Source of the DNA: Pseudomonas asgharzadehiana
Lineage (GTDB): Bacteria; Pseudomonadota; Gammaproteobacteria; Pseudomonadales; Pseudomonadaceae
Assembly (NCBI RefSeq): GCF_019139815.1
Contig: NZ_CP077079.1
Coordinates: forward strand, 1,426,001-1,490,000
Direction of reading: 5' to 3'
DNA: 64,000 nucleotides
This document shows positions 18,004 to 25,525 of the stretch, in pieces; position 1 is the first letter of the stretch; each line of letters opens with the position of its first letter. The notes beneath the pieces were generated by a model. It was not told the origin of the DNA. It worked only from the letters and a program-made list of their open reading frames with translations, and did not search any database. A program made the position numbers and the translations under genes.

Positions 18004-18754
18004 TGCGCACATCGACTACCCGGCCCACCAAAGTCCAGTCTGGATTAAGCCCCAATGTGGGAAAGGTCGGGTTGAGGGCGACCAGATAATCAGAGCTTGC
18101 CTCCCTCATGTATTGCCTGATCGCAAAGTCGCCGCCAGAGTGACGCGCTAGGTAAAACTTCCCAGCTTTAATCTCAAAATCATTTGGTTTTATGAGTAGG
18201 TATGAGCCTGGAGGGAAGCTGGGAGCGGCAGCGCTCGACATCGAAGGGCCTTGCATTGGGATCCAATAACCGTCGGCTCCAGCCGGCTCAGTGCTTGCAA
18301 TAAAATCTGGGTCGCTCTCGTCTTCAAATCGGTCGCTGGCAGGGTTCCTCATTCGAAGGCTATACCAAGGCACTAGTGGATAGGCTGCTGCTGAAGCGTG
18401 TATATGCCCAAACCATTCATTTATATGCCCTTCAGCCCCTTTGCCCTCGATACGAAAGCGCATGAAGCTATCAAGGCTGCGAGGCCCAAAGTCCGAAAGA
18501 GCTGTCGCATAACGAGGAGCAAAGTCTGTTACTGGCACTCCCAGTAACTGGGAAACAGAGAGCGCAAATTCGAGATTGATAGCGTTTCGACCATTCAGGT
18601 AGTGACTAAACGAACCCTGGTTCATCCCTAAGTGTTGAGCCGCTTTTTCCTGAGTAAGGCCTAGGGCTTCTTTTTTAGCGTTGAATATTTCTTTCAGCGC
18701 TGCGCATTCCGCCAGCTGCTTTTCAGTCAGTGGCTTTTTTTTCTGTATTTTCAT
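17990..18754 (-). CDS. cI-like prophage repressor with unusual S24 domain
   Basis: About 254 residues from ATG 18754 (a TTG at 18760 would add two). The N-terminal XRE helix-turn-helix is GLTQEKAAQHLGMNQGSFSHYL, followed by a C-terminal LexA/cI-like S24 domain with PMQGPSMSSAAAPSFPPG (catalytic Ser about 171). Aligned by eye to lambda cI (GGDEFTFKKL), the catalytic lysine position reads GGDFAIRQY, an arginine. No Ala-Gly appears at the usual cleavage position (AAAYPLVPW instead). It probably maintains lysogeny, but RecA-stimulated self-cleavage is doubtful. Confidence 0.88.
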   Translation of the reverse strand: MKIQKKKPLTEKQLAECAALKEIFNAKKEALGLTQEKAAQHLGMNQGSFSHYLNGRNAINLEFALSVSQLLGVPVTDFAPRYATALSDFGPRSLDSFMRFRIEGKGAEGHINEWFGHIHASAAAYPLVPWYSLRMRNPASDRFEDESDPDFIASTEPAGADGYWIPMQGPSMSSAAAPSFPPGSYLLIKPNDFEIKAGKFYLARHSGGDFAIRQYMREASSDYLVALNPTFPTLGLNPDWTLVGRVVDVRMPGL

Positions 18755-18774
18755 AATCAACGACCATATTGCTG

Positions 18775-18832
18775 GCGGGATTTAAAATCAAATCCCGCTA
18801 GGATTGACATGCAAAAATCCCGCTGGCACTAT
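18775..18832. promoter_or_regulatory. Repressor/Cro operators and early rightward promoter
   Basis: The palindrome GCGGGATTT-N6-AAATCCCGC lies at 18775-18798. A -35 TTGACA at 18804-18809 and a weak -10 CACTAT at 18827-18832 (17-bp spacing) follow. A further half-site AAATCCCGC at 18815-18823 lies inside the spacer, so repressor bound there would block the promoter. Confidence 0.78.
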
Positions 18833-18856
18833 TCAGTAGGGTCAATCTATGGAGGC

Positions 18857-19150
18857 ATGAAAGTGCAGCGCACACCACTCGCGGAATATGCCGCTAAACG
18901 CCATGCCTTGACGGCAAAACGCTTGGGAATGACTCAGGGCGCGCTGAGCAAGGCCATTCGTGATGGACGGGTCATTTACGTCACAGATTGTCCCGATGGA
19001 TCAATTAGTGCTGTGGAGGAAAAGCCGTTCCCCGGGCAGCGCAGGGAGCCTCAGCTAAGTGAGTTCGTAAATGCTAGGCCATCTACAGCGCCAAAAAAAG
19101 CGCCTGAAGGACCTGTGAATGTATCCAGTACCCATCAGGTTACCCGGTGA
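18857..19150 (+). CDS. Cro-like regulator, first of two in tandem
   Basis: 97 residues from ATG 18857, with GGAGG immediately upstream. The Cro-like HTH is LAEYAAKRHALTAKRLGMTQ...ALSKAIRDGRVIYVT, followed by the typical beta-hairpin VEEKPFPGQ. A 40-residue Pro/Ser-rich tail extends beyond the Cro fold. First gene of the early rightward operon. Confidence 0.85.
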   Translation: MKVQRTPLAEYAAKRHALTAKRLGMTQGALSKAIRDGRVIYVTDCPDGSISAVEEKPFPGQRREPQLSEFVNARPSTAPKKAPEGPVNVSSTHQVTR

Positions 19151-19341
19151 GCGGTATCTCGGTCTGTATTCCGCTTGCTGAATTTATTGAGCGAGTAGGT
19201 AGGGCAAAAGCGGCTCAGGCGCTCGGCTGTACAGGGCCCGCTCTGTCGAAAGCAATCGCGATGGGAAGGACCATTTTTGTCGAGCGAACGGAAGACGGCA
19301 GGATTTCGGCAACCGAAGTCAGCAAGTTTCCGGGCCGTTGA
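19147..19341 (+). CDS. Second Cro-like regulator
   Basis: 64 residues from a GTG start that overlaps the previous stop (GTGA). LAEFIERVGRAKAAQALG...ALSKAIAMGRTIFVE...VSKFPGR matches the first Cro-like protein along its whole fold, so the pair arose by duplication or recruitment. It may bind the same or shifted operators. Confidence 0.75.
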   Translation: MSGISVCIPLAEFIERVGRAKAAQALGCTGPALSKAIAMGRTIFVERTEDGRISATEVSKFPGR

Positions 19342-19538
19342 CGAAATGTGTTCCTCAAGATGTGCCGGTCTCTCAGCGCTATGGATGGATACCTAGAGTA
19401 TTCTACGCCTACTGTATGTAACCCCAGTACAAGGATTTAAGAATGAAACGCGCAGCCGCACCAGAGCAGCAATCAACAGACCCGCCCTGATAGTGCGCCT
19501 GCTTAGAATTCTGACTTTCTGAATCCCAGAAAGCAGAA

Positions 19539-19558
19539 AACCCGCCTGGCAGCGGGTT
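19539..19558. terminator. Hairpin in the early leader region
   Basis: AACCCGC and GCGGGTT with a six-base loop. No T-run follows on the forward strand, but the reverse strand has TTTT after it. It sits in the 275-bp gap between the Cro genes and the next gene. Otherwise nothing recognisable lies in that gap. Confidence 0.4.
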
Positions 19559-19615
19559 CTCAATCGGCACTTGTTGACGCAAGCGCTTAGGTACTTCTTC
19601 GTTCTGGAGAACGAT

Positions 19616-20050
19616 ATGTCACACCAAAAAAATACCACCGTGCGCCCCAAAGCGCAACACCGGCCATCAAGGCCGCGGCCTGAGCCTCTTCGAGGATTCA
19701 CCTATTACGAGGTTCAAGTCCTCTACGAGGATGCCGGGCTTAAGCGAACCTATCCAGGTGTGCAGGACAAGCACCTTGCTCTGGAGTTGAAGGGGATGCT
19801 TGAGCCGGAACACGCTCCATATCCTGTTCGGCTTCTGTGGATTGCTGGTCAAGAGGAAGAAGTTGAAAGCTTCCTCCGCATGGAACACCGCGTGACCGAC
19901 ATGATTAAGTCGGTTCGTTCGGCGGATCGTCCTGGTCATGAGTTCATGGCTCGCCTCGGCCAGTTCGGCTCATATGAAGGTTACGCGCCACGTTCTGCGC
20001 AATCCGAAAACGTGGCGGGGGAAAGCGGGGTGACCGGACATGAGTCGTGA
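19616..20050 (+). CDS. Hypothetical early phage protein
   Basis: 144 residues from ATG 19616 (GGAG upstream). Basic N-terminus (RPKAQHRPSRPRPEPLRG), then a compact domain with FTYYEVQVLYEDAGLKRTYPG and an acidic helix. No family recognised. Overlaps the next gene by 11 bp. Confidence 0.65.
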   Translation: MSHQKNTTVRPKAQHRPSRPRPEPLRGFTYYEVQVLYEDAGLKRTYPGVQDKHLALELKGMLEPEHAPYPVRLLWIAGQEEEVESFLRMEHRVTDMIKSVRSADRPGHEFMARLGQFGSYEGYAPRSAQSENVAGESGVTGHES

Positions 20051-20264
20051 AACCCTGCTGCCGGATCGCCTGGAAAACGCGCTGCTCACTATCAACCAGT
20101 TGAGCAAGATACTGATCAACAACGAAGCTTTGCGTGGTAGCGAGCCAGAGGCTCAGCTCGACCATCTGGATGTCGACGCTGTCATGCGGGCCGTTCTGTT
20201 GATCAGCGCCCAGGCGCATGACGACTTCTGCGAAATCATAAACTCTGCGGAGGTCCGGCCATGA
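20040..20264 (+). CDS. Hypothetical early phage protein
   Basis: 74 residues, helical and acidic (MSRETLLPDRLENALLTINQ, then LDVDAVMRAVLLISAQ). Overlaps its neighbours on both sides (11 bp upstream, ATGA downstream). Function unknown. Confidence 0.62.
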   Translation: MSRETLLPDRLENALLTINQLSKILINNEALRGSEPEAQLDHLDVDAVMRAVLLISAQAHDDFCEIINSAEVRP

Positions 20265-20986
20265 TCATCGCCAAATTCGAAGGCGGCGAAGCTGTCACCA
20301 TGTCCTCGCAAGAGATCGCCGACCTGGTGGGCAAGCGTCACGACAACGTGAAGCGGACCATCGAGTCGCTTGCGGCAGGCCGCGTTATTGGATTACCTCA
20401 AATTGAGGAAATCCCGACCGCTACAAAACCGGTAAGCGTTTACGTGTTTTCAGGCGCTAAGGGTAAGCGCGACAGCCTCGTCGTGGTCGCCCAACTCAGC
20501 CCTGAGTTCACTGGCGCGCTGGTAGATCGTTGGCAACATCTGGAGCAGCAGGTGCAGGCGCCAGCGTTGCCCGGCGACTACATCTCAGCCCTGGAGCACT
20601 TGCTTGAATCTAAGCGCTCCGAACAGCTTGCGATCGAGCAGCGCGACCAGGCCATCGAAACTAAGGCTGAGATCGGTTCGCGCCGTGAAGCTACGGCGAT
20701 GGCCACAGCGTCGGCAGCTGTTCGGCAGGCCAACCAGCTCAAGGAAGAACTTGGGCGCGGCCTGCGGCAGGCCACCGTCGCCGCGGTGGAGAAGGTAGCC
20801 AAGCGCAAGTTAGGCAAGCAGGGTTTCCGTCCGCTGAAGAATTGGTGCGCTGAGAACGGCGTGCAAGTCCCGAAAGTCCACGATCCGCGTTATGGCTGGG
20901 TTCGCTCCTGGCCCGCCTCTGCCTGGGCAGCCGTTTACCAAATTGACTTGGCTGACCTGTTTGGCGCCGATGGAGAACAAGCATGA
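20261..20986 (+). CDS. Rha-family phage regulatory protein
   Basis: 241 residues. The N-terminal Rha domain (MSSQEIADLVGKRHDNVKRT, with a C-terminal SPEFTGALVDRWQHLE) is followed by a long Gln/Glu/Ala-rich helix (about 105-185) and a C-terminal domain (LGKQGFRPLKNWCAENG, AWAAVYQIDLADLF) like those on phage antirepressors. Rha proteins affect phage growth in some hosts; an antirepressor role would be consistent with the apparently non-cleavable repressor. Confidence 0.82.
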   Translation: MIIAKFEGGEAVTMSSQEIADLVGKRHDNVKRTIESLAAGRVIGLPQIEEIPTATKPVSVYVFSGAKGKRDSLVVVAQLSPEFTGALVDRWQHLEQQVQAPALPGDYISALEHLLESKRSEQLAIEQRDQAIETKAEIGSRREATAMATASAAVRQANQLKEELGRGLRQATVAAVEKVAKRKLGKQGFRPLKNWCAENGVQVPKVHDPRYGWVRSWPASAWAAVYQIDLADLFGADGEQA

Positions 20987-21579
20987 GCAAAGTAATAGTT
21001 TTCCCACCGAAGGTGATGCCTGTTGAGCATATCGACGAGGCCCACTTCGAGAAAAACAACGACGCCGCGCTGTTGTTGAAATGCTTCGAGGTGGTGAAGG
21101 ACGCACTGGACGTAATCGCCGAGCCTGAATACTCCATTGAACAGGAGGATGACACTCACATCGATCTGTACCGTGCCTACTACGCGCTCAAGGTTTTATT
21201 CCGGCGCCGCACTGGACACGATGCTGCGCAAGTTGCCCAAGACCACCAAGAGGCAATCACCCGGCATCTGCTGGGTGGGGAGTCGCGACCCGAAAACAAA
21301 ATACCCGTCGTCGTGTACCCGGCCGAATGCCTGCCAGACGAGGCTTTCGACGGTCTGACCGATCAGCAGCTGGCTTGCGCTGCGTTCAACTCAACCGATC
21401 GCGTTCGATCGCTGATCGTGGAAAACCACACGCCGCCTGCACTTGCCCTGGATGAGGCTAGGACGAACGTCATTGACGCATCTACCGCCCTGCGTCTGCT
21501 AGTACTGCGCCTGTTTGGTGGCTCGGTGGAAGCCATGGGCGCAAGTCTGTGCCGCAAGCCTGGGGAGTTTCTGCAATGA
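20983..21579 (+). CDS. Hypothetical early phage protein
   Basis: 198 residues, ATGA-coupled to both neighbours. Acidic helical first half (LLLKCFEVVKDALDVIAEPE, IDLYRAYYALKVLF) and a second part with DEAFDGLTDQQLACAAFNST. No recognised domain. Confidence 0.68.
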   Translation: MSKVIVFPPKVMPVEHIDEAHFEKNNDAALLLKCFEVVKDALDVIAEPEYSIEQEDDTHIDLYRAYYALKVLFRRRTGHDAAQVAQDHQEAITRHLLGGESRPENKIPVVVYPAECLPDEAFDGLTDQQLACAAFNSTDRVRSLIVENHTPPALALDEARTNVIDASTALRLLVLRLFGGSVEAMGASLCRKPGEFLQ

Positions 21580-21812
21580 CCAAGCCTGTCGAATTAACTA
21601 CAGGAATCCCCGCAATTAAACCTGCCACTGCCGAAGTGGTCGCTGGTCCCTGGCCGAATTATTTTAACTGCCGCCACCTGCCTGAGCGCGAACGCTGGGA
21701 GATCTATGGCCTTGCCAAAGCTGGCCGTGAAGCTTTGGAAGAAAGGGGCATCGTTATGGATGAAAGCTATGACGATTTCGTGCGCCGGGTAACGCGGGAG
21801 CTAGACATATGA
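21576..21812 (+). CDS. Small hypothetical early phage protein
   Basis: 78 residues from ATG 21576, which overlaps the preceding stop. Pro-rich start, then NCRHLPERERWEIYGLAKAG and a C-terminal acidic helix. Unknown function; likely co-translated with the initiator gene that follows (ATGA overlap). Confidence 0.62.
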   Translation: MTKPVELTTGIPAIKPATAEVVAGPWPNYFNCRHLPERERWEIYGLAKAGREALEERGIVMDESYDDFVRRVTRELDI

Positions 21813-22543
21813 GCATGGATCTGATGGTCAAGGCCATGAAAACCAAGGTTGGCAACCCGCTGCGCAAGCTGGTACTGGTCAAGCTGGCCGATAACGCCAG
21901 TGATCAGGGCGAGTGCTGGCCGTCGTACCAGCATATCGCCGACCAGTGCGAGATCGACCGTAGCACTGTTCGTAGGCATATCAGGAAGTTAGCCGAGCAG
22001 GGGCTGTTGCGGGTGGAGAATCGTGATGGCCCCAAGGGCAACTCTTCGAACCTGTATTTCCTGACCCTCGGAGGTGTAGGCCAAAAAAGCACACCTGTAG
22101 GCACAGAAAGCACAGGTGTGGGCGCTGTGCCTACAGGGGGTGTAGGCACAGAAAGCACCAGAACCAATCACCCTTCTGAACCAGTCAATGAACCTAAAAT
22201 CTTGTGCACGCCGGAAGCGGAATTGGGTGAAGCCTTCGAGGTTTTCTGGAAGCTGTACCCCAACAAGAAATCGAAGAAGGACGCTCGCAAGGCCTGGGAC
22301 AAGCTCGAGCCAGACGCTGAACTTCGCTTGACCCTGATGACCGCCTTGGGCAACCACCGCCTTTCCCGCGACTGGACCAAGGACGACGGGCAGTTCGTGC
22401 CGATGGCGTCGACCTGGCTGAACGGCGAGCGCTGGACTGACGTACTCAAGCCCGCTGCCGCCAATGGCCAGGCATACAACAACCTACCCCAGCACACCGA
22501 CGATATGTATCAGCAGGAGGCGCCCAATGGCTCAGCGTTCTAA
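21809..22543 (+). CDS. O-like replication initiation protein
   Basis: 244 residues. The N-terminal winged HTH is CWPSYQHIADQCEIDRSTVR...HIRKLAEQGLLRVENR, followed by a Gly/Thr/Ser-rich linker (about 90-125) encoded by iteron-like DNA, and a C-terminal partner-binding domain (AFEVFWKLYPNKKSKKDARK...MASTWLNGERWTD) typical of phage O-type proteins. Followed by a DnaC-like loader and DnaB-like helicase, which fits phage replication initiation. Confidence 0.85.
   Translation: MSMDLMVKAMKTKVGNPLRKLVLVKLADNASDQGECWPSYQHIADQCEIDRSTVRRHIRKLAEQGLLRVENRDGPKGNSSNLYFLTLGGVGQKSTPVGTESTGVGAVPTGGVGTESTRTNHPSEPVNEPKILCTPEAELGEAFEVFWKLYPNKKSKKDARKAWDKLEPDAELRLTLMTALGNHRLSRDWTKDDGQFVPMASTWLNGERWTDVLKPAAANGQAYNNLPQHTDDMYQQEAPNGSAF
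22075..22158. repeat. Iteron-like repeats inside the O-like gene, candidate phage origin
   Basis: Three direct copies of TGTAGGCACAGAAAGCAC-like sequence start at 22075 (diverged), 22096 and 22141. One inverted copy is at about 22123-22136 (reads TGTAGGCACAGCGC on the other strand). They encode the low-complexity linker of the initiator, as the lambda origin does within gene O. Confidence 0.7.
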
Positions 22544-23354
22544 CTTTCGCCGCCAGCCTGAGATGCGCGAGTTCGCCGGTGAATGCCCTATCCACGGCGC
22601 GGTGGATCGTTCCGAGGTTGAGCAGTTCGACGGATCGATACTGACCCGCCCATGCAAGCAGTGCCAGTACCATGGCCTGCGGGTGGCGCCGCAGGGTAGC
22701 GCAGAGCATTCCCAGGCACTGGCTCACCTCGCTGCTGAACGCGTTAACAGCGCGTTTATAGGCTCTGGCATAACGCCTCGATTCGCTAAATGCACATTCG
22801 CAACTTACCGAGCAACTACGCCCGCGATGGTCGACGCCCTGGAGAAGTGCCAGGTCTACGCCAGAGACTTCGCCCAGCACTACCAGGCCGGCCGCAATCT
22901 GCTGCTGACCGGGAATGTCGGTACCGGCAAGACCCACCTGGCCTGCAGCATCGTTCGGCAGGTTATCGGCCTGAATGCGATCGCAGTGATCACCACCGCC
23001 GCCGAGATCATCCGGGTTTTCAAGCGCTCAATGGCACGGGACTCCGGCTACACCGAGGGCGACGTGATCGATGAGCTGGCAAGCTTTGACTTGTTGGTAG
23101 TCGATGAAGTCGGCGCCCAGGCAGGCACAGCGTACGAGCTGGCAGTTCTGCATGAGGTCATCGACAAGCGCTATCAACTGGTCCGGCCTTCGGTACTGAT
23201 CTCCAACTTGCCGGCCACCTCGAAGCAGGACGTTGACGGGAAGTCCACGCCGAGCCTAGAGCAGTACATCGGCGTTCGGGCCCTGGATCGTCTACGCGAG
23301 AACGGCGCATTGCTGGCCGGCTTCACCTGGGCCTCGGCACGGGGGCGCGCATGA
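22527..23354 (+). CDS. DnaC-like helicase-loader ATPase
   Basis: 275 residues from ATG 22527 (GGAGG 6 nt upstream). N-terminal zinc-binding part (Cys20, His23, Cys43, Cys46 in CPIHG...CKQC), then an AAA+ domain with Walker A GNVGTGKT (129-136) and Walker B DLLVVDEVG. It probably loads the DnaB-like helicase encoded next onto the phage origin. Its 5' end overlaps the initiator gene by 17 bp. Confidence 0.9.
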   Translation: MAQRSNFRRQPEMREFAGECPIHGAVDRSEVEQFDGSILTRPCKQCQYHGLRVAPQGSAEHSQALAHLAAERVNSAFIGSGITPRFAKCTFATYRATTPAMVDALEKCQVYARDFAQHYQAGRNLLLTGNVGTGKTHLACSIVRQVIGLNAIAVITTAAEIIRVFKRSMARDSGYTEGDVIDELASFDLLVVDEVGAQAGTAYELAVLHEVIDKRYQLVRPSVLISNLPATSKQDVDGKSTPSLEQYIGVRALDRLRENGALLAGFTWASARGRA

Positions 23355-24727
23355 ACGACTACCGCGAGCTCTACAGCGACGAGGCCGAGCACGCGCTGCT
23401 TGGCGCGCTGATGCTGGATGGTGACTTGTTCGACTCGATCACTGCCAGCGTGACCACCGCCGACTTCCACGATCCGGAGAACGCGGCGCTGTTCCAGGTC
23501 ATGCTGGACCTGCACGCTACCGGGGCCCCCGTTGACCCCGTCACGCTTCACGACTTCAAACCTTTCCTCCCAAGTGGCGGCACGACCATTGCCTACGCGG
23601 GCGAACTGGCGAGGAACACCCCCAGCACGGCCAACTGGAAGGCATACGCCCGAACGGTGGCAGAGAGGGCAGTGCTTCGGCGCCTGGTTGAAGCTGCCGA
23701 CGCTGTGCGTGATTCGGCCAATGAGAACAGGCCGGTGGCTGAAATCATTGCCAGCGCGCAGCAGGCCATGGCCGATCTTCGCGACCTTGACACCGGCGAG
23801 CCTGATTACAAGCGAATGGACGAGGTGGTCACGCGAAACATCGACATCATCGACTCAAAATACAACGGCAACTTGCCGACTGGTCTTTCTACCGGCCTGA
23901 CGGATCTGGACAAGCTGATCCGAGGCCTGCGCAAAAAGACGGTGACTATCGTCGCCGGCCTGCCGGGCAGCGGTAAAACCACACTTGGGCTGCAAATTGC
24001 CCAGCACATCGCATGCGGAGGGTTCGGTGTCGGCATGGTGTTCTCGCTGGAAATGCCAGAGGAGGAGTTGGCGAACAGGGCCTTGGCGTCTCTGGGCTCC
24101 GTCGACCTGCAGGTTCTGGACAGTGGGCGACTTGAGGACGACGACTGGCCTCGCCTGACCTCCGCTGTCAGCAAGATCAACGGCAAGCCACTGTATGTCT
24201 GTGACAAGTCTGATCTCACCGTCGCGCGCATCCGCAGCATTTGTCGACAGGTCAAGCGAAAGCATGGCCTCGACGTGGTGGTCATCGACTACATCGGATT
24301 GATTGGCTCCGACGGGAAGGCGTTCAACCGCACGTCTGAACTCGGGAAGATCTCGACCGGCATCGTCAACATCGCAAAGGAGCTGGAGGTGCCGGTGATC
24401 CTGCTCGCCCAGCTCAACCGGGATTCGACCAAACGCCCAGGCAAGAAGCCCATTGCTTCAGATCTGCGTGACTCTGGCCAGATCGAGGCTGACGCCCACT
24501 GCATCATTCTGGTCCACCGCGACATGGACGACGAGCAGGGCCAGAACGGTGTGACCGAGCTGATCATGCCTAAGTGCAGGCACGCGCCGGTCGGTTCGTG
24601 CGTTGTGCAGCAGCAGGGCAAGTTCGCGCGCTTCGTCAATTTCGCGGGCCGTGAGCCCACCCAGGAAGAGGTGGAGATCAACCGCCCCTTCGCCGACCAG
24701 TACAAGGGGAGAAAAAAACATGGGTAA
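23351..24727 (+). CDS. DnaB-like replicative helicase
   Basis: 458 residues, the DnaB length. N-terminal DnaB domain (SDEAEHALLGALMLDG), RecA-like ATPase with Walker A AGLPGSGKTT near residue 205, DVVVIDYIGLIG as Walker B, and LRDSGQIEADA near the C-terminus. Hexameric 5'-3' helicase for phage DNA replication. ATGA overlap with the loader gene. Confidence 0.94.
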   Translation: MNDYRELYSDEAEHALLGALMLDGDLFDSITASVTTADFHDPENAALFQVMLDLHATGAPVDPVTLHDFKPFLPSGGTTIAYAGELARNTPSTANWKAYARTVAERAVLRRLVEAADAVRDSANENRPVAEIIASAQQAMADLRDLDTGEPDYKRMDEVVTRNIDIIDSKYNGNLPTGLSTGLTDLDKLIRGLRKKTVTIVAGLPGSGKTTLGLQIAQHIACGGFGVGMVFSLEMPEEELANRALASLGSVDLQVLDSGRLEDDDWPRLTSAVSKINGKPLYVCDKSDLTVARIRSICRQVKRKHGLDVVVIDYIGLIGSDGKAFNRTSELGKISTGIVNIAKELEVPVILLAQLNRDSTKRPGKKPIASDLRDSGQIEADAHCIILVHRDMDDEQGQNGVTELIMPKCRHAPVGSCVVQQQGKFARFVNFAGREPTQEEVEINRPFADQYKGRKKHG

Positions 24728-25007
24728 CGTTACTGCGGCATTGCCGCGCAAAAGCATGAGCGACCTAGAGCGGCGCTTTCTTAAGATCGCTGGTGAGGAG
24801 CTGGCCGAGGTCAAAGTTGGCGGGCCGAGCGCGCTGGCTTACCTGCTGGACATGGTCGCCAGTTGGCACGGCAGCCGGGCCCAGATCGGTTTCCATGACT
24901 TCGGGCAACGCTGGCTTATCGAGGGCAATGCAAAGAACAAACCCGCTGACCGGTTGCTGCGTGACCTGTTTGGCCTGAGTGATCCAGATCCGAGGAAAGC
25001 CGCATGA
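24720..25007 (+). CDS. Hypothetical protein between helicase and antiterminator
   Basis: 95 residues from ATG 24720 (AAGGGGAG upstream), overlapping the helicase stop by 8 bp. Helical, with MSDLERRFLKIAGEELAEVK and WHGSRAQIGFHDFGQRWLIE. Unknown function. Confidence 0.65.
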   Translation: MGNVTAALPRKSMSDLERRFLKIAGEELAEVKVGGPSALAYLLDMVASWHGSRAQIGFHDFGQRWLIEGNAKNKPADRLLRDLFGLSDPDPRKAA

Positions 25008-25390
25008 AGAAGCGTACCTACACCGACAAGCCGCTTGGCGATACGGAATACCTGTTGGAGCAGTGGGGCTGGTGGCGCATGGATGGTATGGGGGTGCCCC
25101 GGTACGTGTCGCCGCTCTTAGCGCTCATGCGTGACAATGTCCAAATGGCGAGCCCGTCCAGCTACGTGATCACAGATGATCAGGCTCTCGCGGTGGATTC
25201 TGCCATGGCAAAGCTGACGCGCCGTAATGAGCAGATGGGTTTGTTCCTCTGGCTCTACTTTGGCGCCAAATGGACGATGGTGCGAATAGGGGAGTCGGGC
25301 AAAATGTCAGAGCGCTCGACAAGAGAAGTAATCAAGGCCGGAGTAGGTTGGATTGATGGAGTCCTACACGGGATGAGCGATGCCGCGTAA
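25004..25390 (+). CDS. Antitermination protein Q-like
   Basis: 128 residues; resembles the phage Q antiterminator family (YLLEQWGWWRMDGMGVPRY, AMAKLTRRNEQMGLFLWLYF, MSERSTREVIKAGVGWIDG). Its position as last early gene, before the lysis and head genes, fits. It would let RNA polymerase read through a terminator into the late genes. Confidence 0.8.
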   Translation: MKKRTYTDKPLGDTEYLLEQWGWWRMDGMGVPRYVSPLLALMRDNVQMASPSSYVITDDQALAVDSAMAKLTRRNEQMGLFLWLYFGAKWTMVRIGESGKMSERSTREVIKAGVGWIDGVLHGMSDAA

Positions 25391-25462
25391 ATAGTCCTTT
25401 CATGCCGGATGCCGACCTGTTTTCATGGCACGGTGTTTAGCTGTTCCAGCACGACACCACAG

Positions 25463-25490
25463 AAAAGCCCGACAAACGAGTCGGGCTTTT
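25463..25490. terminator. Bidirectional terminator between Q and the reversed lipoprotein gene
   Basis: AAAAGCCCGAC and GTCGGGCTTTT form an 11-bp stem with a six-base loop, able to end both the early operon and the convergent gene at 25526. Confidence 0.9.
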
Positions 25491-25525
25491 CCAATGATTT
25501 AATATGAGACGATTTTTGTCTAAGG

